This document shows, in pieces, positions 42,832-54,423 of a stretch of DNA of 64,000 nt. Numbering within the stretch: the first letter of the stretch is position 1; each line of letters opens with the position of its first letter. The notes below the pieces were generated by a model, which was given only the letters and a program-made list of their open reading frames with translations, did no database searches and was not told the origin of the DNA. This DNA comes from Dimorphilus gyrociliatus (taxonomy: Eukaryota > Annelida > Polychaeta > Dinophilidae). The stretch lies in the NCBI GenBank assembly GCA_904063045.1, contig CAJFCJ010000010.1:186001-250000 (forward strand), written 5' to 3'. The translations under genes and the position numbers were made by a program.

Positions 42832-45800
42832 TCTATTGAACTGTTGTTAATGTGTTCACAACTTTATACTTTCCTAATCAAGATACAAACAAACCATGAA
42901 TATTTCACTTAAGAACGTGATTTTTGTCGAGAGACAAAAATGAGTTTAGATAAAAGTGAATTTACTTGAAAATTGTAGTCTATATAAATAAACGTTGGAT
43001 AATCCTTTAAAAAAAACTGAAGGAAATCTCTAATTAAAGAGTTAGCTAAGTACGAGAGGAGGAGAGAGAAAATCATTTTCTTGCTATAAAGTTATAACTA
43101 TGGTAAATTTACATAGGCTTAATCACAATTTATTCAGTGCACACAGAAAACATCTAAATATAAATTCGTCTGCTCCATCGACAACAAATCGACTAATATT
43201 TAGCTATGCGTACAATAACAAAAAGAAAACAATTTAATATTTTCTAGTAAATAACATAGAATTATATTGTATATTTACTAATAAATGTTAATTAATTATG
43301 AACAGATTATTTCTTAGCTAATTAAAAAAGAAATAATTATTATTGGACTAATTAAAATATAGATTTAACCTTATTACTTTGTTTAGTAAAAATAAACAAA
43401 TAAACTTGGACTATACTCTATTGATGTAATATTGTATTTAAGTACGCTGTATATATATATATGTAGATTGTATATACAAGCGATGTACTGTAGGATATCT
43501 GCGGATGTGAGGTAAAAACTACCTTTAGGTTTTTTGATGATGATGCAAATTTTTTCCGATATTCATTTGAAGCGGAAAACGTTTTTTAAGATAAAAGTAA
43601 TAGTTGTATATATGTATATATTGCGTATACTGTATACAGTTATATATTTTAGTATTTACTTATCAGGAGGAGCAAGTGCAAATTGTTATACTATTTAACG
43701 ATACGCAGAGAAAGAGCAAGACTATGGCCAGAATATCGGTTGTCTTCAATTATTCTGTCATGTATTAATTCTATAATAAGCGCAAGGGCTTTGTTTCATC
43801 TATATCTAGTTTTTCAATTACATTGTAATTTAGGCAGTGTGAGATTAGTTAGGACAGCTCCGTGTAATCAAGCCAATTTCTTTGCTGATTGTATATTTTA
43901 CATACTGTAGACTATTTACACAGAGGGAATAAACAATTATATATTATATTCATTGATCAGAGCATATTTACGACAAAGATTTTGTACCTTTTAATATTAT
44001 TCCTTTTCTAGAATATAGTAAGTCGATTTGCCATCTAGCATTTCGGTTTCTATAACATTTTCAATTATATTTTTCATGATTACAGTTGACAGGGACCAAA
44101 ACATAGTGGCATAGGCTTATAAACTTGAAAAAGTAATAAATAATATGACATAATGGCATATACTGGATATACAACGGAATATAGAATAAAAATATAATAT
44201 ATATGAAAGAAATGGGCAAAAAAAATATCTTATCATGCAGGGTGATTAAGAGTACACTTCACTCAATTCCTTATTGTTATGACAATAATGTAAAATATGA
44301 GATTATCCTCTCCTCCCTTCTCTACGTTATAATAGGATTAATTAAGAATTTTGAAAATAGTTCCCTTATCGTATATTTTTAGGCGAAAATTGACAGCCAG
44401 TGATAATATTAAGCTAAAGAATAAGCTATTATTAATGCCGGATTATTCAAAGGGATTCTACTTCTTTTCCTTCCACACCCTGTGAAAAGAAATCACCATT
44501 TTTAGACTATATTTTTACACGCCTTTTTACTTTAGTCATCATCTTTTCTTTTTCTAAAACGTTTTATAAGCCTCTCAGGAAGGAAGGAAATAGGATGATT
44601 CATTCAAATAGATAGGCTTGTTTTGTTTTAATATGACGGGTATCATCACGACTTTGAGGCTTTTTATTTTTCCATATTGTTTATCTTTTTTTTGTTACCT
44701 ATAATGATAAGTCTAACGAGCAAAAGATGCTAATGAAAATCAACAATATCGGAAAGAAACAAATTTATAATTTATTTTAAAATTATTTCCATCTTCAAGT
44801 TAATTTGCTTTTTTTTTCCTTCTGCTGTTTTATCATCAAACGAAAAGAAAAAAAAATAAGATAGCTTTAAAGCTTATAAATAGACGTTTAAAAAAATATA
44901 TCGAAGTATTTCACGTATTTACAGCTTAATTCTCTATTTCAACTGGAATAGTTTACCATGAAAAACACAAAAAAAATTAATCTTAAAGAGACGGAAGTAA
45001 GCATTGCGTGATAAAATTCATTTCACTCTCCTATTAATGAAAAAAACGAGTTAGAAAAAGAGGTATTTTCTTTTTTTTTAATAACAATTTCCCAACAAAA
45101 GGACAGAAATTAGGATAAAAAGAAGAGAAAAGAACTATCTTTTAATCTACAAAAGCTACAATCATTCAATCAACTGTATTTATCATTTAGGTGAATAGTA
45201 TAATGCGAGAAAAAAAGGATAGAAAGAAACGTATTATATCTTTATTCGCCCTATTTATTGTAATCCTTTATAGCAATTTTATAAATAAAGTGACTATTAT
45301 AAGAAAGAAATGATATAAATATTATCAAAATAGTTTTCTATTTCTAATTTTTATCTTTTCATTAAGCATTTACTTGCCCTCTTTTTTCCAATATACAGTA
45401 AGTACAAGAAAGAATGCTTCTAATCGAATTTGTTAAATGTAAATATTAACATAAATGATGACAATGTTGTAAAGGACAGCGTTAAATTGTTTAACATCAA
45501 TACACCTAATAGAAAATTCCTGTTACTAAAATTAACATCAACAGAGTTAACTATAATAGTTTTCTTTTTCATTATTATCGTAAATATTCATCTACCAATA
45601 GTGGACTATATGAAAGGTCAAAACACATCAATCTATCTATCTATCTATCTATATACTGTATATAAAAGGAATACACGGAGAGAAAAACTGCTATATCTTT
45701 GATAAAAAAACATTAGCAATTATGGATGCTATTTCTTTCATAATATCCCTTTTTACTCAATATTTCAAGGATTGTTGCATAAGATGAATTCTTACAGTTT

Positions 45801-46853
45801 TAAATCATTTAGGTTGAGATATTTTTTCGCTCTATCAGAGAAAAAGGTCTCTCTCTCTCTCTCCTTCTCTCCGTATTTTGTTTCTGGCCATTTGCCAAAC
45901 ATTGAATAGTCTTCTTTTTTATCCAAATTTTTAATAAAACTATTTATTGTTATTTACTTTTCTAATTACTTTGCTGTATTGCGGGATTCTTAATTATTTA
46001 TATAAGCAATAAATTATGTTATTTTTAAAGATTATTTTCCTCCTACTTTAATAAAAATAAACCTATAGATCAAAAGTACAACGATTAACAACTTTTTCTA
46101 TTCTTCTTTAAGTAAGGAGACCTGTCATTTTTTGCGAAAACAAATCACAAAAATCTTATCAATACACAGTATACTAGATGGCGTATTTTCCTGTTTATGT
46201 TTATCTCTTCTTTAAAAGTTAAATTACTTCTTTTGCTAAATTCTTCCATCCTTAGCGTTCCAAAGAAAAAGCAAAAGCCATTTTGTATTGTACATTGGCA
46301 TATAGGAAAGCAACAGTATTTACTAGAAGAAGTAAGAACGGCAGCCAAATAGAATAGATAATTAAAAATTTTAAGTTGTATCAGCATGGTTATAAAAGAT
46401 AAATATTTACTAACTTTTCAACTGCAAATATCCACCTAAAAAGTTTGTTTTACCAAAGACTAAAACAGAAAGAAACGAAAGAAAATAGTATAATGATATA
46501 TTTGCTAATGAATTAAAAGAGTTTGATATTGAATAACTAGATACTTTATTTTTATATTTACTTTTTTATAAGCAAAAATTGTGTTTATTATCAAAATTAC
46601 TTCCCTAATTACATTGACAATAATTCTAATATTAAATGCAGATCGATTGATGTAAATTGTTAATAAACAAAGACAGATGAGCAACTTAGATGATATACAG
46701 TATTATTTATGTTAAATATTGTATACAGAGAGAGAGAGTCGAAACGTGTGTAACTATGACTCATCATCCTTTTTTGGAGGCTATTTTTAAATATATCCTG
46801 TTAAATAATACCTATGCCTTTTTTTTGCTTATTCAAGTTCCTGCTCAAAAACC
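42832..46853. other. Gene-poor AT-rich region
   Basis: Four kilobases without a supportable gene. It holds homopolymer runs, a (TATC)n microsatellite (45631-45650), a CT run near 45847-45865, several copies of the TATACTGTATA motif (43625-43639, 45651-45665, 46693-46704) and one ACTAGATGGCGT (46173-46184). Open frames up to 90 codons are rich in I, N, F and K, as expected by chance at this composition. Confidence 0.5.
45631..45650. repeat. (ATCT)n microsatellite
   Basis: Five uninterrupted ATCT units followed directly by the TATACTGTATA motif. It lies in the gene-poor region. Confidence 0.85.
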
Positions 46854-46861
46854 TATAAATA
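46854..46861 (+). promoter_or_regulatory. TATA box of the secreted peptide gene
   Basis: TATAAATA lies 153 bases before the peptide ATG. A TCATCA initiator-like site follows about 27-30 bases downstream. A donor after TTTTC (intron from 46941) and an acceptor just before AGAATTCACT would remove a 60-odd-base intron from the 5' UTR. The spacing fits a TATA-driven, regulated gene. Confidence 0.5.
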
Positions 46862-47013
46862 TGGTGAAAAATCGTTATTTCTTCATCAAATCAAATACAA
46901 GTCAGTTTCTTATTAAGAAAGTTGCAAAAACTGCTTTTCGTAAGTAAGATATTATAAGCATGTTATATTCTTTCATTCAATCTTTCACTTTTATTCATTT
47001 TAGAGAATTCACT

Positions 47014-47229
47014 ATGAACAAACTTCTTATGTGCTTTTTGATTGTTGGAGTACTTTTCTCCCTGAACTGCGAAGCCTGCAAGAACAAGCCCAAACCAGAA
47101 ATAGATATTAAATGTACAATTAAATGTGCAAAATACAATTTCTGCCTTGTAAGAAGTGGAAATCCAAAATTGTGTAAAAAGCCAAGTGGATGTGTCTGTA
47201 ACCGATTTGCGTGGGAAAATGATAAATAG
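47014..47229 (+). CDS. Small secreted cysteine-rich peptide
   Basis: The frame gives 71 residues from the ATG at 47014. A classical signal peptide (MNKLLMCFLIVGVLFSLN) probably ends at CEA, leaving about 50 mature residues. Cysteines in the mature part are spaced C-x11-C-x3-C-x5-C-x9-C-x5-C-x-C, with one more C just before the predicted cut. The C-x3-C and C-x-C pair is the signature of the cysteine-stabilised alpha-beta fold found in invertebrate defensins and in some venom peptides. The mature part is lysine-rich, as in antimicrobial peptides. I do not recognise a specific family, and the odd cysteine count after the predicted cleavage leaves the fold uncertain. Function could be host defence, signalling or secretion-gland product; none is shown. 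I chose 47014 rather than the upstream ATG at 46960 because the signal peptide starts there and an acceptor lies between them. Confidence 0.7.
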   Translation: MNKLLMCFLIVGVLFSLNCEACKNKPKPEIDIKCTIKCAKYNFCLVRSGNPKLCKKPSGCVCNRFAWENDK

Positions 47230-48867
47230 ATCAACTGAAAAATTCCACGAGATTTACGCTTTTCTCAAAAACAATAAGAACTTTTGAGATATTTCCTTTT
47301 AAATTATTATATTCAATACATTCTAAAGCTAATTCTGAAGCAATAATTGATATTGTTTTTTTGCTGTTTATTTTATATTTATCTTTAATTTACTTAGGAA
47401 AAACATAAACAGACGCAAAAAAAAAGAGAGCAAGAGAGATTATCACCTCTTTCTTTTTCTTCATTTAAAGTAAACATAGTAGAATCTTGAATACTTTTAA
47501 AACAAACATTGCTAGATGAATTGAATCAAAAGTACCAAATAATCAAAAAATATTCATCATGAACAAAACTATAAATAAAGAGCCTTAAAAAGCAAAGAGA
47601 AAATAACAAAGGGAAGGGAGAAATACTAAAGAGAGAGTTCAGTAAGGAGAATAAGAATTAGGATAAATTATAAGGTATATTCTACTTAAACTGCCTTTGG
47701 GTTCTTCCTCTCTGCGCCTAATTGTCGAAAATTCTCTCTAAATCCTATAGTATTTTTGTTCGTCAAATACTCTATGAGGACTAATGAAAAAGATGTTCAA
47801 TAATTTATACTTGCTAGACTTTATGTTTTACATAGGCCTATGTCCTATCCATTTCATTCCTCTAGATTACTATCCAAGTACAATAGACATAAAAAATATA
47901 CTGAAAGAAAATTTAACATGCTGATAGACTATTAGACTCATTCAAATAAAGAAGTATATTGTATTTCTTGAAGAAGATAAATAGTTAATTACCTGTCTCA
48001 TAAGGAATAGATGACAAACTATTTCCCCCCCATTTAAAATTTTGAATATTGCATATCAATTCCCCCCAAGACGATAGAGAGCTAACAAAACATATCGTCT
48101 TTATCACTTATTACTCAGAAATATGTCTGTGCTTTATTTCAAAATATCCTATTCGAAAACACACGACAAATATCTTGTCGGCTATTATGATATTCTTAAA
48201 AATAGAATCCTATGCTATTCCGCATCATTTCTTTTTTAGCCTAAATCCTCTTTAAAGAAAAGAGTAAGAAAGAGGAAGCCTTTGTCACCCGTCGTTGTGT
48301 GTTTGATTTTCGCTTGTTTTGTTTGTGTATGTGTGTGCGTGTGTGTGTGTGGGTGGACTAATGATAGTGCCATTCTAGCTCAATTGTAGGAGAAAAGTTA
48401 TCATTAATAAGTTATCATAAACTCCCTATATATATTTAAGAATCTTTGAAAGGAATACAATAAATACAATATATCATTATAAAAATCCATTCTCTTAATA
48501 TATTTAACGAGTTCCAGTATAGATCTTAAAAGTAACGCTTATATTCATTAGGTAGGAATGTTTTTTAATCTTATCAATCAATATCTCGTATCATTTTTCT
48601 TATTCGTTTACTAGTAATAATTTCGCGATAGAAATGACGAGTTGTAAAGACTTTACCCCTTCTCCCTCCATCTCTCCCGTCCCCTCTTTTCACTCTATAG
48701 TATATTAATGTTAGAATAATCGCATCTTTTCTCTTTACTTATTTATTTATTAAGCAAATATCTATTTTTAAAAATTATTTACAGTTTATTATTGTTATGC
48801 TTCATTTTTTATTGATTGTTTATATATTGCAGTTTTGAATGAGTTGAATGAATCAAATAAACGTTAA
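47230..48867. other. Spacer between peptide gene and SPATA4
   Basis: AT-rich DNA with a GT repeat at 48323-48352 and no supported gene. It includes 3' flanks of both neighbours, which are convergent. Confidence 0.55.
48323..48352. repeat. (GT)n microsatellite
   Basis: An imperfect GT/TG tract about 30 bases long with single-base interruptions, in the spacer downstream of SPATA4. Confidence 0.8.
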
Positions 48868-50455
48868 TTAGTATCCGATAACGGGTTGTTGATAATGATT
48901 TAATCGTCCAAGTTGTTTAACGTCCACCTCCTTAAATGTTACCGAATTGCGGGTTTTGCTTATCCCTCCATCAGATGCTACTGTTTAAGATTGCATTTTA
49001 TGAGATGAGAAAGGTTGATGCTATTACTATCAATAAAAATTAGGACGATTGTATTAACTTACATTTACTACTTCTCGCGCTACCACCTTTTTTAGACGTT
49101 GCAGTCGACTCTCTTGTTGGATTCTCTGCTGTACATTCGGGAGTAGCTTGTTCAACTGGAGGAAGAGGTTTCCTCGGTGCCAATTCACCTAATCCTAATT
49201 TCTTTCCAAATCTTTTCGGATTTTCTAATCTTTCAAGTTTTCTCACCTCCAAATGTCTATTTATAATGTACTGAGCCTGAAATGACGGTCAATCTTTAAG
49301 AAATAATACTATCATTCACTAAGTTGTAAAAATATAAATCTATTTTTAGCCATTTTAAAGTGTTTAATATTTTAAAGATAAATTGTCAATTATTCATTAA
49401 ATATGACAGATTCACTATTATTCTTAATAAAACTAGTCTATTTCGTCGTTAACATATTATATAAAATAATACGAGAAACAATAGTTCAATTGGCTAGATT
49501 ATAGAAAAGAGTCAAAATCCAAAAGTCCCTCTAAGTTTTACCCTAAAATACATTTAGAATTTTAATAGAAAAACTTGCAGATGGCGTTGTAGTACTATAA
49601 ATATAATTTGAGAAGTTAAAGACGAATCTCTGAAGTTTGATAGAGTTTCTATTATAAATTATTAAATTAAATCATTATTTATATTGCAAATTTAACTAAA
49701 TTGATTCAATAAAGACTTTAGATTCTTTGTTAGGAAGAGACATGATGATTTTACAAACCTGCTGCTGTCCACTAATTATATTATGGTAGGCCAAAATTTC
49801 AGTATTAGATATGTTGTTTTTAACGGATTTTGTTGCAGTTGATCTAGCGTGCATAGGCAATCTCAATTGATAAGATCTATCAGAAAAGTCAATTTCACAT
49901 TCGCGGGCAGATCTTTTGACTCTGTTTATAATGAGAAGAATGTAAACATTAGAAGAGAAGTCGTTTCCTTAAACATGAATAGTCTTACTGTCTGTTTGTA
50001 AGCATTTCGTAAAGAAAATTTATCAAGGAATTAGCTGCTCCTTCCTTACAATGAATGGTTCCCTCTATTAGTTCATTTGGTAGGTTTATCTTATGCTTTC
50101 TAAAAAACTATTTTCAAAGGGAAAAAACAACAACAACAACTTTTAAACATCATAATCTAATAGTTAATATTTCACCAACTAACATCTTTAAGATAATCCC
50201 AATTCAATGATTTCTTACTATAAGATGATCCTTTGTTGAAACAATGAAGATAGATTTGATTTGGATAGTACCATGAAAATATCTCGCCAAGCAAATATCC
50301 GTTTGATAGATCCCTTTAAATTTTTATTTAAATTTTTCAAGTTAAAAATTGTATTTATTATTCAAATTTACACCTTACCATTTAGCATTTTGTATTTGCC
50401 AAGTTAAATCCAAAGATTGCAGCCACTTTAATACTTCTCTCGGTAGACCGGCCAT
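48868..50455 (-). CDS. SPATA4: Spermatogenesis-associated protein 4 (CH domain)
   Basis: At least six exons run leftwards from the ATG at 50455 to the stop at 48868. Exon 1 (50455-50379) opens MAGLPREVLKWLQSLDL and splices within a tryptophan codon. The calponin-homology-like domain of the SPATA4/SPEF1 type follows: DLSNGYLLGEIFSWYYPNQI, NLPNELIEGTIHCKEGA, LINFLYEMLTNR. A later exon gives DRSYQLRLPMHARSTATKS, matching SPATA4 and not SPEF1. The C-terminal exons encode a basic, proline-rich stretch and end HYQQPVIGY. The exon 2/3 junction near 50130 is the least certain; the best in-frame acceptor leaves CATAAGATAAAC. SPEF1-like CH domains bind microtubules in axonemes; SPATA4 is testis-enriched in vertebrates. 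The last exon (about 48992-48868) would be missed if the frame were closed at 49040. Confidence 0.9.
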
Positions 50456-50473
50456 TTTGTTTTGTTTCTCTTA

Positions 50474-50487
50474 GTTACCATAGTATC
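50474..50487. promoter_or_regulatory. X-box-like RFX site in SPATA4/MND1 promoter
   Basis: GTTACCATAGTATC resembles the RFX X-box GTTGCCATGGCAAC, with both half-sites recognisable. A second GGTAGCC half-site lies next to it on the opposite strand. It is 19-32 bases before the SPATA4 start and about 200 bases before MND1. RFX control of ciliary genes is established in animals; its action here is inference. Confidence 0.4.
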
Positions 50488-50681
50488 CATGGTGGCTACC
50501 AGTCTTTTATTCAACGAGAAACGGCTTAATAAATTTTCCTATCTTAATGATATAATAATTATTCGTTTCTCATTAAATCGATTTTAAGGAGATACTTAAT
50601 TACCACAAGTTTTTAGAAAAATGTTGTTATTGTTTTTCGGCGCGTTTTTTCACAATTTCCTAACGGACAATCAATATAAAT

Positions 50682-51644
50682 ATGGCAAGTTACTTTAGCT
50701 CACAAAATTTAAGTTTTAATTAATAGAAAAACAAACAGTCTCTTCTTTAATAGATATCTTTCTGCTAGTTTGTAAAAACTAAAAGTCTACTTTATGCCTA
50801 AAAAATCTATAATGTGCCAATTTTCACGAGGTATCTTTTTTCGTATATAGTCAAAGAAACGAGGATTGAGTGCTGAAGAGAAGAGGATACGAATGTTGGA
50901 AGTATTTCACGAGAAAGTATGAAATTAAGTAAATAATACCAAGGTGAAGGTAATAGCATTCTATGAATATTCCAGAAAAGCTTCTTTCAATTAAAAGAGC
51001 TAGAAAAAATCTGTTCAAAGGAGAAGGGAATTTCGAGTATGACCGTGAAAGATGTTTTGCAATCTTTATGCGATGATGCTAAAGTCGATACAGAAAAAAT
51101 CGGCACCAGTCTATATTATTGGTCCTTTCCCAGCAAAGAATTTATTCAACTAAAATCATCCTCGGAGAATCTGGAAAAGTCTGCAAATGAGAAACAAAAG
51201 CGCATTTCGTCAAAAGATAAAGAAGTTTCTCAGCTGTCGGTTGGAAAGGAAGATACGGTTCTCAACCAACAAATAAATAGTATAATTTTGCTCTCTAACT
51301 CAATTTTATATCTTCGATTAGGAAGAGCGAGCCACTTACATAGAGGAAATAAAGAGGCTGGAAGAAAGGTTAGAAAAATCTCGTCAACAACTTAAAGCTG
51401 TGTCTGCTTGTGACCCGGAGGTTAAAAGTTTACATTCCACAATGTTATTTTAAAAATTTAAATATCTGCCTAACAGTTTCTAGAACAATTAACAACTGAG
51501 AAGACTGTGTGTAAGGAAGCCGCGAATCGATGGACAGAGAATTTGTTTACAATAAAATCCTACATAACGAATCGTTTTAACATTGAAGAAGGAACTATCA
51601 ATAAACAATTTGGTATACCTTCTGATCTAGATTACGTTGAATAA
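50682..51644 (+). CDS. MND1: Meiotic nuclear division protein 1 homolog
   Basis: Five exons (50682-50684, 50851-50916, 50976-51257, 51322-51420, 51477-51644) give 205 residues, the same as human MND1. The N-terminal winged-helix part includes SKKRGLSAEEKRIRMLEVF, FFQLKELEKICSKEKGIS, TVKDVLQSLCDDAKVDTEKI and GTSLYYWSFPSK. The central region is a heptad coiled coil (IEEIKRLEERLEKSRQQLK). The end is diagnostic: CKEAANRWTENLFTIKSY and NKQFGIPSDLDYVE. MND1 pairs with HOP2 to help RAD51/DMC1 strand invasion in meiosis. The initiator codon is alone in its exon and uses a GC donor, ATG|GCAAGT; no ATG with a GT donor restores the frame. Exon 3 must stop at 51257, since the open frame running past it ends in intron sequence. 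Confidence 0.92.
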
Positions 51645-51927
51645 TACCATTTAGAGAAGAAAATCCATATTATTCCTTCTTTTGTGTGTGTGTGTGTGTG
51701 TTTCTTCCATTTTTTAAACAATTCATTAATTACTTTACTAAAAAGATCGTAAAATATTTACCTTTTTTTTCCACTAATTTCGACATTTATTAACCTAATT
51801 TAGCATTAAAACGCCAATAATAAATAAATAAAAAACACTCGAAGTATAAACAATAAAAATCTTATTAGAAATTAATAAATCTCTTTAGGGAAAATTAAGG
51901 CTAAACTAAAGTAGATATGTATTAGTA

Positions 51928-51969
<42 letters not shown>

Positions 51970-52146
51970 GAAGTATTGCATATAAATCAACGCGTTATCT
52001 TAATTAATTATATAGGTATTAATAATTAATAAATAATAAGCTTCTTTTTTTCAGTTAAGAGTTTTAGTCAAGTTTCTTATTTATTAAACTTGAAGCTATA
52101 TATTGAAAAAAAAGAACCTTTTTTTTAATATATATTTTTTTGGGGA
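51645..52146. other. Spacer downstream of MND1 with TG and TA repeats
   Basis: Contains (TG)n at 51683-51701 and (TA)n at 51930-51966, otherwise AT-rich. No gene is seen. Confidence 0.55.
51930..51966. repeat. (TA)n microsatellite
   Basis: About 18 uninterrupted TA units in the MND1 3' flank. Confidence 0.9.
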
Positions 52147-52347
52147 CTATGACCAAGGTGGATGCAATAAGTCTTTTATTCTCTGGAGACACGTCTTTTT
52201 TTTCAGTAAGTACGATATTTCTATAAATTTTCTATAGGCTTTTTTGTTTAGTAAATCTCGAACGTTATTTTTTTTAGCTTTATGAAAGGTCAGATCGTTT
52301 CCTATAACTCCACCAGGTTGCAGCACAAATTTGTCAGTCGTTTTCAT
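52147..52347 (-). CDS. Hypothetical basic protein or last exon
   Basis: An open frame of 66 codons from the ATG at 52347 (MKTTDKFVLQPGGVIGNDLT...) ends in LLHPPWS. It has better residue balance than the random frames around it and is basic, with K/R in heptad-like spacing after residue 25. The frame stays open upstream to about 52385, where an AAG acceptor could begin a last exon. A possible first exon (ATG near 52668 on the minus strand, MADRNLYCSHF before a GT) cannot be tied to it. I do not recognise a family. It may be a small ciliary-type protein or a chance frame. Confidence 0.3.
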   Translation of the reverse strand: MKTTDKFVLQPGGVIGNDLTFHKAKKNNVRDLLNKKAYRKFIEISYLLKKKTCLQRIKDLLHPPWS

Positions 52348-53295
52348 TTCATCCAAAGAAAGTATATTTTGAATTTGGATCTTGATGATGTTATGACGTT
52401 AGCTAATAGATTTCTAGTAAGTTCTCTTAATCTATTTTATTCTTAATTTTCATAAAAAGTTTACTGTTTTACTTGAGTGTATTAAATCAACTTTATAGAA
52501 TTATTACCGAGAAGTTTAATCTAAAACAACGAAATAAATTAGTTAATACGAGGTCAATGACTTTTCACACTGATTCATAAAACGCAAGAGAGTATGCTTC
52601 CGACTTTAAATAATAATATATTATTGCGTAACCAAAATGGCTGCAATAAAGGTTTCTATCTGCCATTTTTAATATGGCATCTTAAGCGATAAGCCAAAAC
52701 TCTGACCTTTTAAAGTCCCTTAGTAAAAATCGATTGTAGCTTTTCGATTCGATTTAATACAAAAAGGTAGGATTTTTAACGTTTCCTGGTTTATTTTCCT
52801 AAGTGTTCTTTAAAAGCTTTGTTTTCTCTTTTAAAAAAAAGTAAAAAAAAAACTATGTATCCTTATAAGGCCCAAATTGCCTGGGAAAGTACGAAACCAG
52901 TTTACTATAAAAAAAAAGTGTTCTTGTCATAATTGACATAGATATGTACTATAACAAAGTAGACTATGAGTGAGTTTAGTCCAATTTCTCTACATCTGAG
53001 AAAATTTATGATTTATTACTTTTTGTAGAAGCATTTCAATGCACTTATTGATTAAATAAGTCTTAGGCACGTGTTTTTCATGAGTGAATTGACAAAAGGT
53101 GCTGATTGGTCATCGCAGAGATAAAACAAAAAAGCGCGAATTTCTTAGGCAGCTGTGTTTAACCAATCTATGTAATTTCCTATTTTCACTAGATAGAGAC
53201 AAAGACAGCGTGAAAGGTCAATCAGTTTCTAGAAAGTTTTGCAGATTGCGTAAAAAGATCTTCGTTCAAGCTAGTCAATATCTCACTTTTCCAAA
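52348..53295. other. Upstream region of the phosphate transporter
   Basis: AT-rich flank with a CACGTG E-box at 53068-53073, 223 bases before the transporter ATG. No second gene is supported. Confidence 0.5.
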
Positions 53296-54380
53296 ATGGT
53301 CTCAATCGACTCGGACCAATTATGGATGGTGATTACTGGTTTTATTATAGCATTCGCCCTAGCATTTGGAATTGGGGCTAACGATGTAGCTAACTCGTTT
53401 GGAACCTCTGTTGGATCGGGTGTTCTAACCCTTCGGAAAGCTTGTATTCTAGCAAGCGTATTCGAGACTCTCGGAGCAGTTTTATTAGGTATATTAATTA
53501 AATATTCCATTTTGGATTGTTACTTTATATAAATTTGGATTTTTTTTTCTCTTCTATAAATTAGGTGCGAAAGTATCAGATACAATACGGAAAGGAATTA
53601 TAGACGTGACGCCCTATCAGAATGACACATCTTTATTTATGGTTGGTAATGTTGCAGCCCTATCTGGTATATTAATCTACTATATATTAATTATCTATTT
53701 AAAATGTTACTTCTAATAATCTAGTAATCGTACTAATATTTTCTTTTCCTTCTTCCTCGCAAATTTTTCTTCATAAAATAAGGCTCGTGTGTTTGGTTGC
53801 TAGCCGCAACGTTATTGAGGATGCCTGTATCGGCGACACATTCTATTGTTGGAGCAACTATTGGCTTTGCTCTTGTAGCCCATGGTTCTAAGGGGATTAA
53901 TTGGCACAAATTAGGTCTAATAAGTAAGTAAATTCTTTTTAAACTCGCAAAACAAAAACGTTTTCAGTTCCATCAATTTTTTTTGTAAAAAGACATTTCG
54001 AACTAAAACCCGGACAAGCTTTCATTCGTCATAGGCATATCGTAGATAAAAAAAGACTATGTAAATTCAAATAATAAATAAACTTTGTTATCAGCTGAGA
54101 TTATCGATTCATATATTTTATTGAAAATTTTTTCATTTAATCAATGAAAACTCGGTGAAATACCGTATTGAATAGAGAGAAAGGGTGTGATATTTGATTA
54201 ACCATTCAACCATTCTTTATACATTAGTTTACATTTGAATTCAAAGAGAAAACTTGTATTTTAATAGAAGAGAAGAAGTAGCTTTTCTACGAAAAAGCGA
54301 ACACAATAGGTTAAATAATACTTTGAAAAGTAAAAATAAAAAACTTTTTGCCTAGTCTTACAACTTTGATGAGGACTTTC

Positions 54381-54423
<43 letters not shown>

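Noticed and set aside
43683-43910. 75-codon plus-strand frame
   Set aside because: No motif, no promoter and no homology that I recognise; probably chance.
45631-45650. Regular short repeat considered as an array
   Set aside because: It is a simple ATCT microsatellite, with no spacers; CRISPR arrays are not expected in this nuclear DNA.
46145-46387. 80-codon minus-strand frame with several cysteines
   Set aside because: It looked like a secreted peptide at first, but it has no signal peptide and no regular cysteine spacing.
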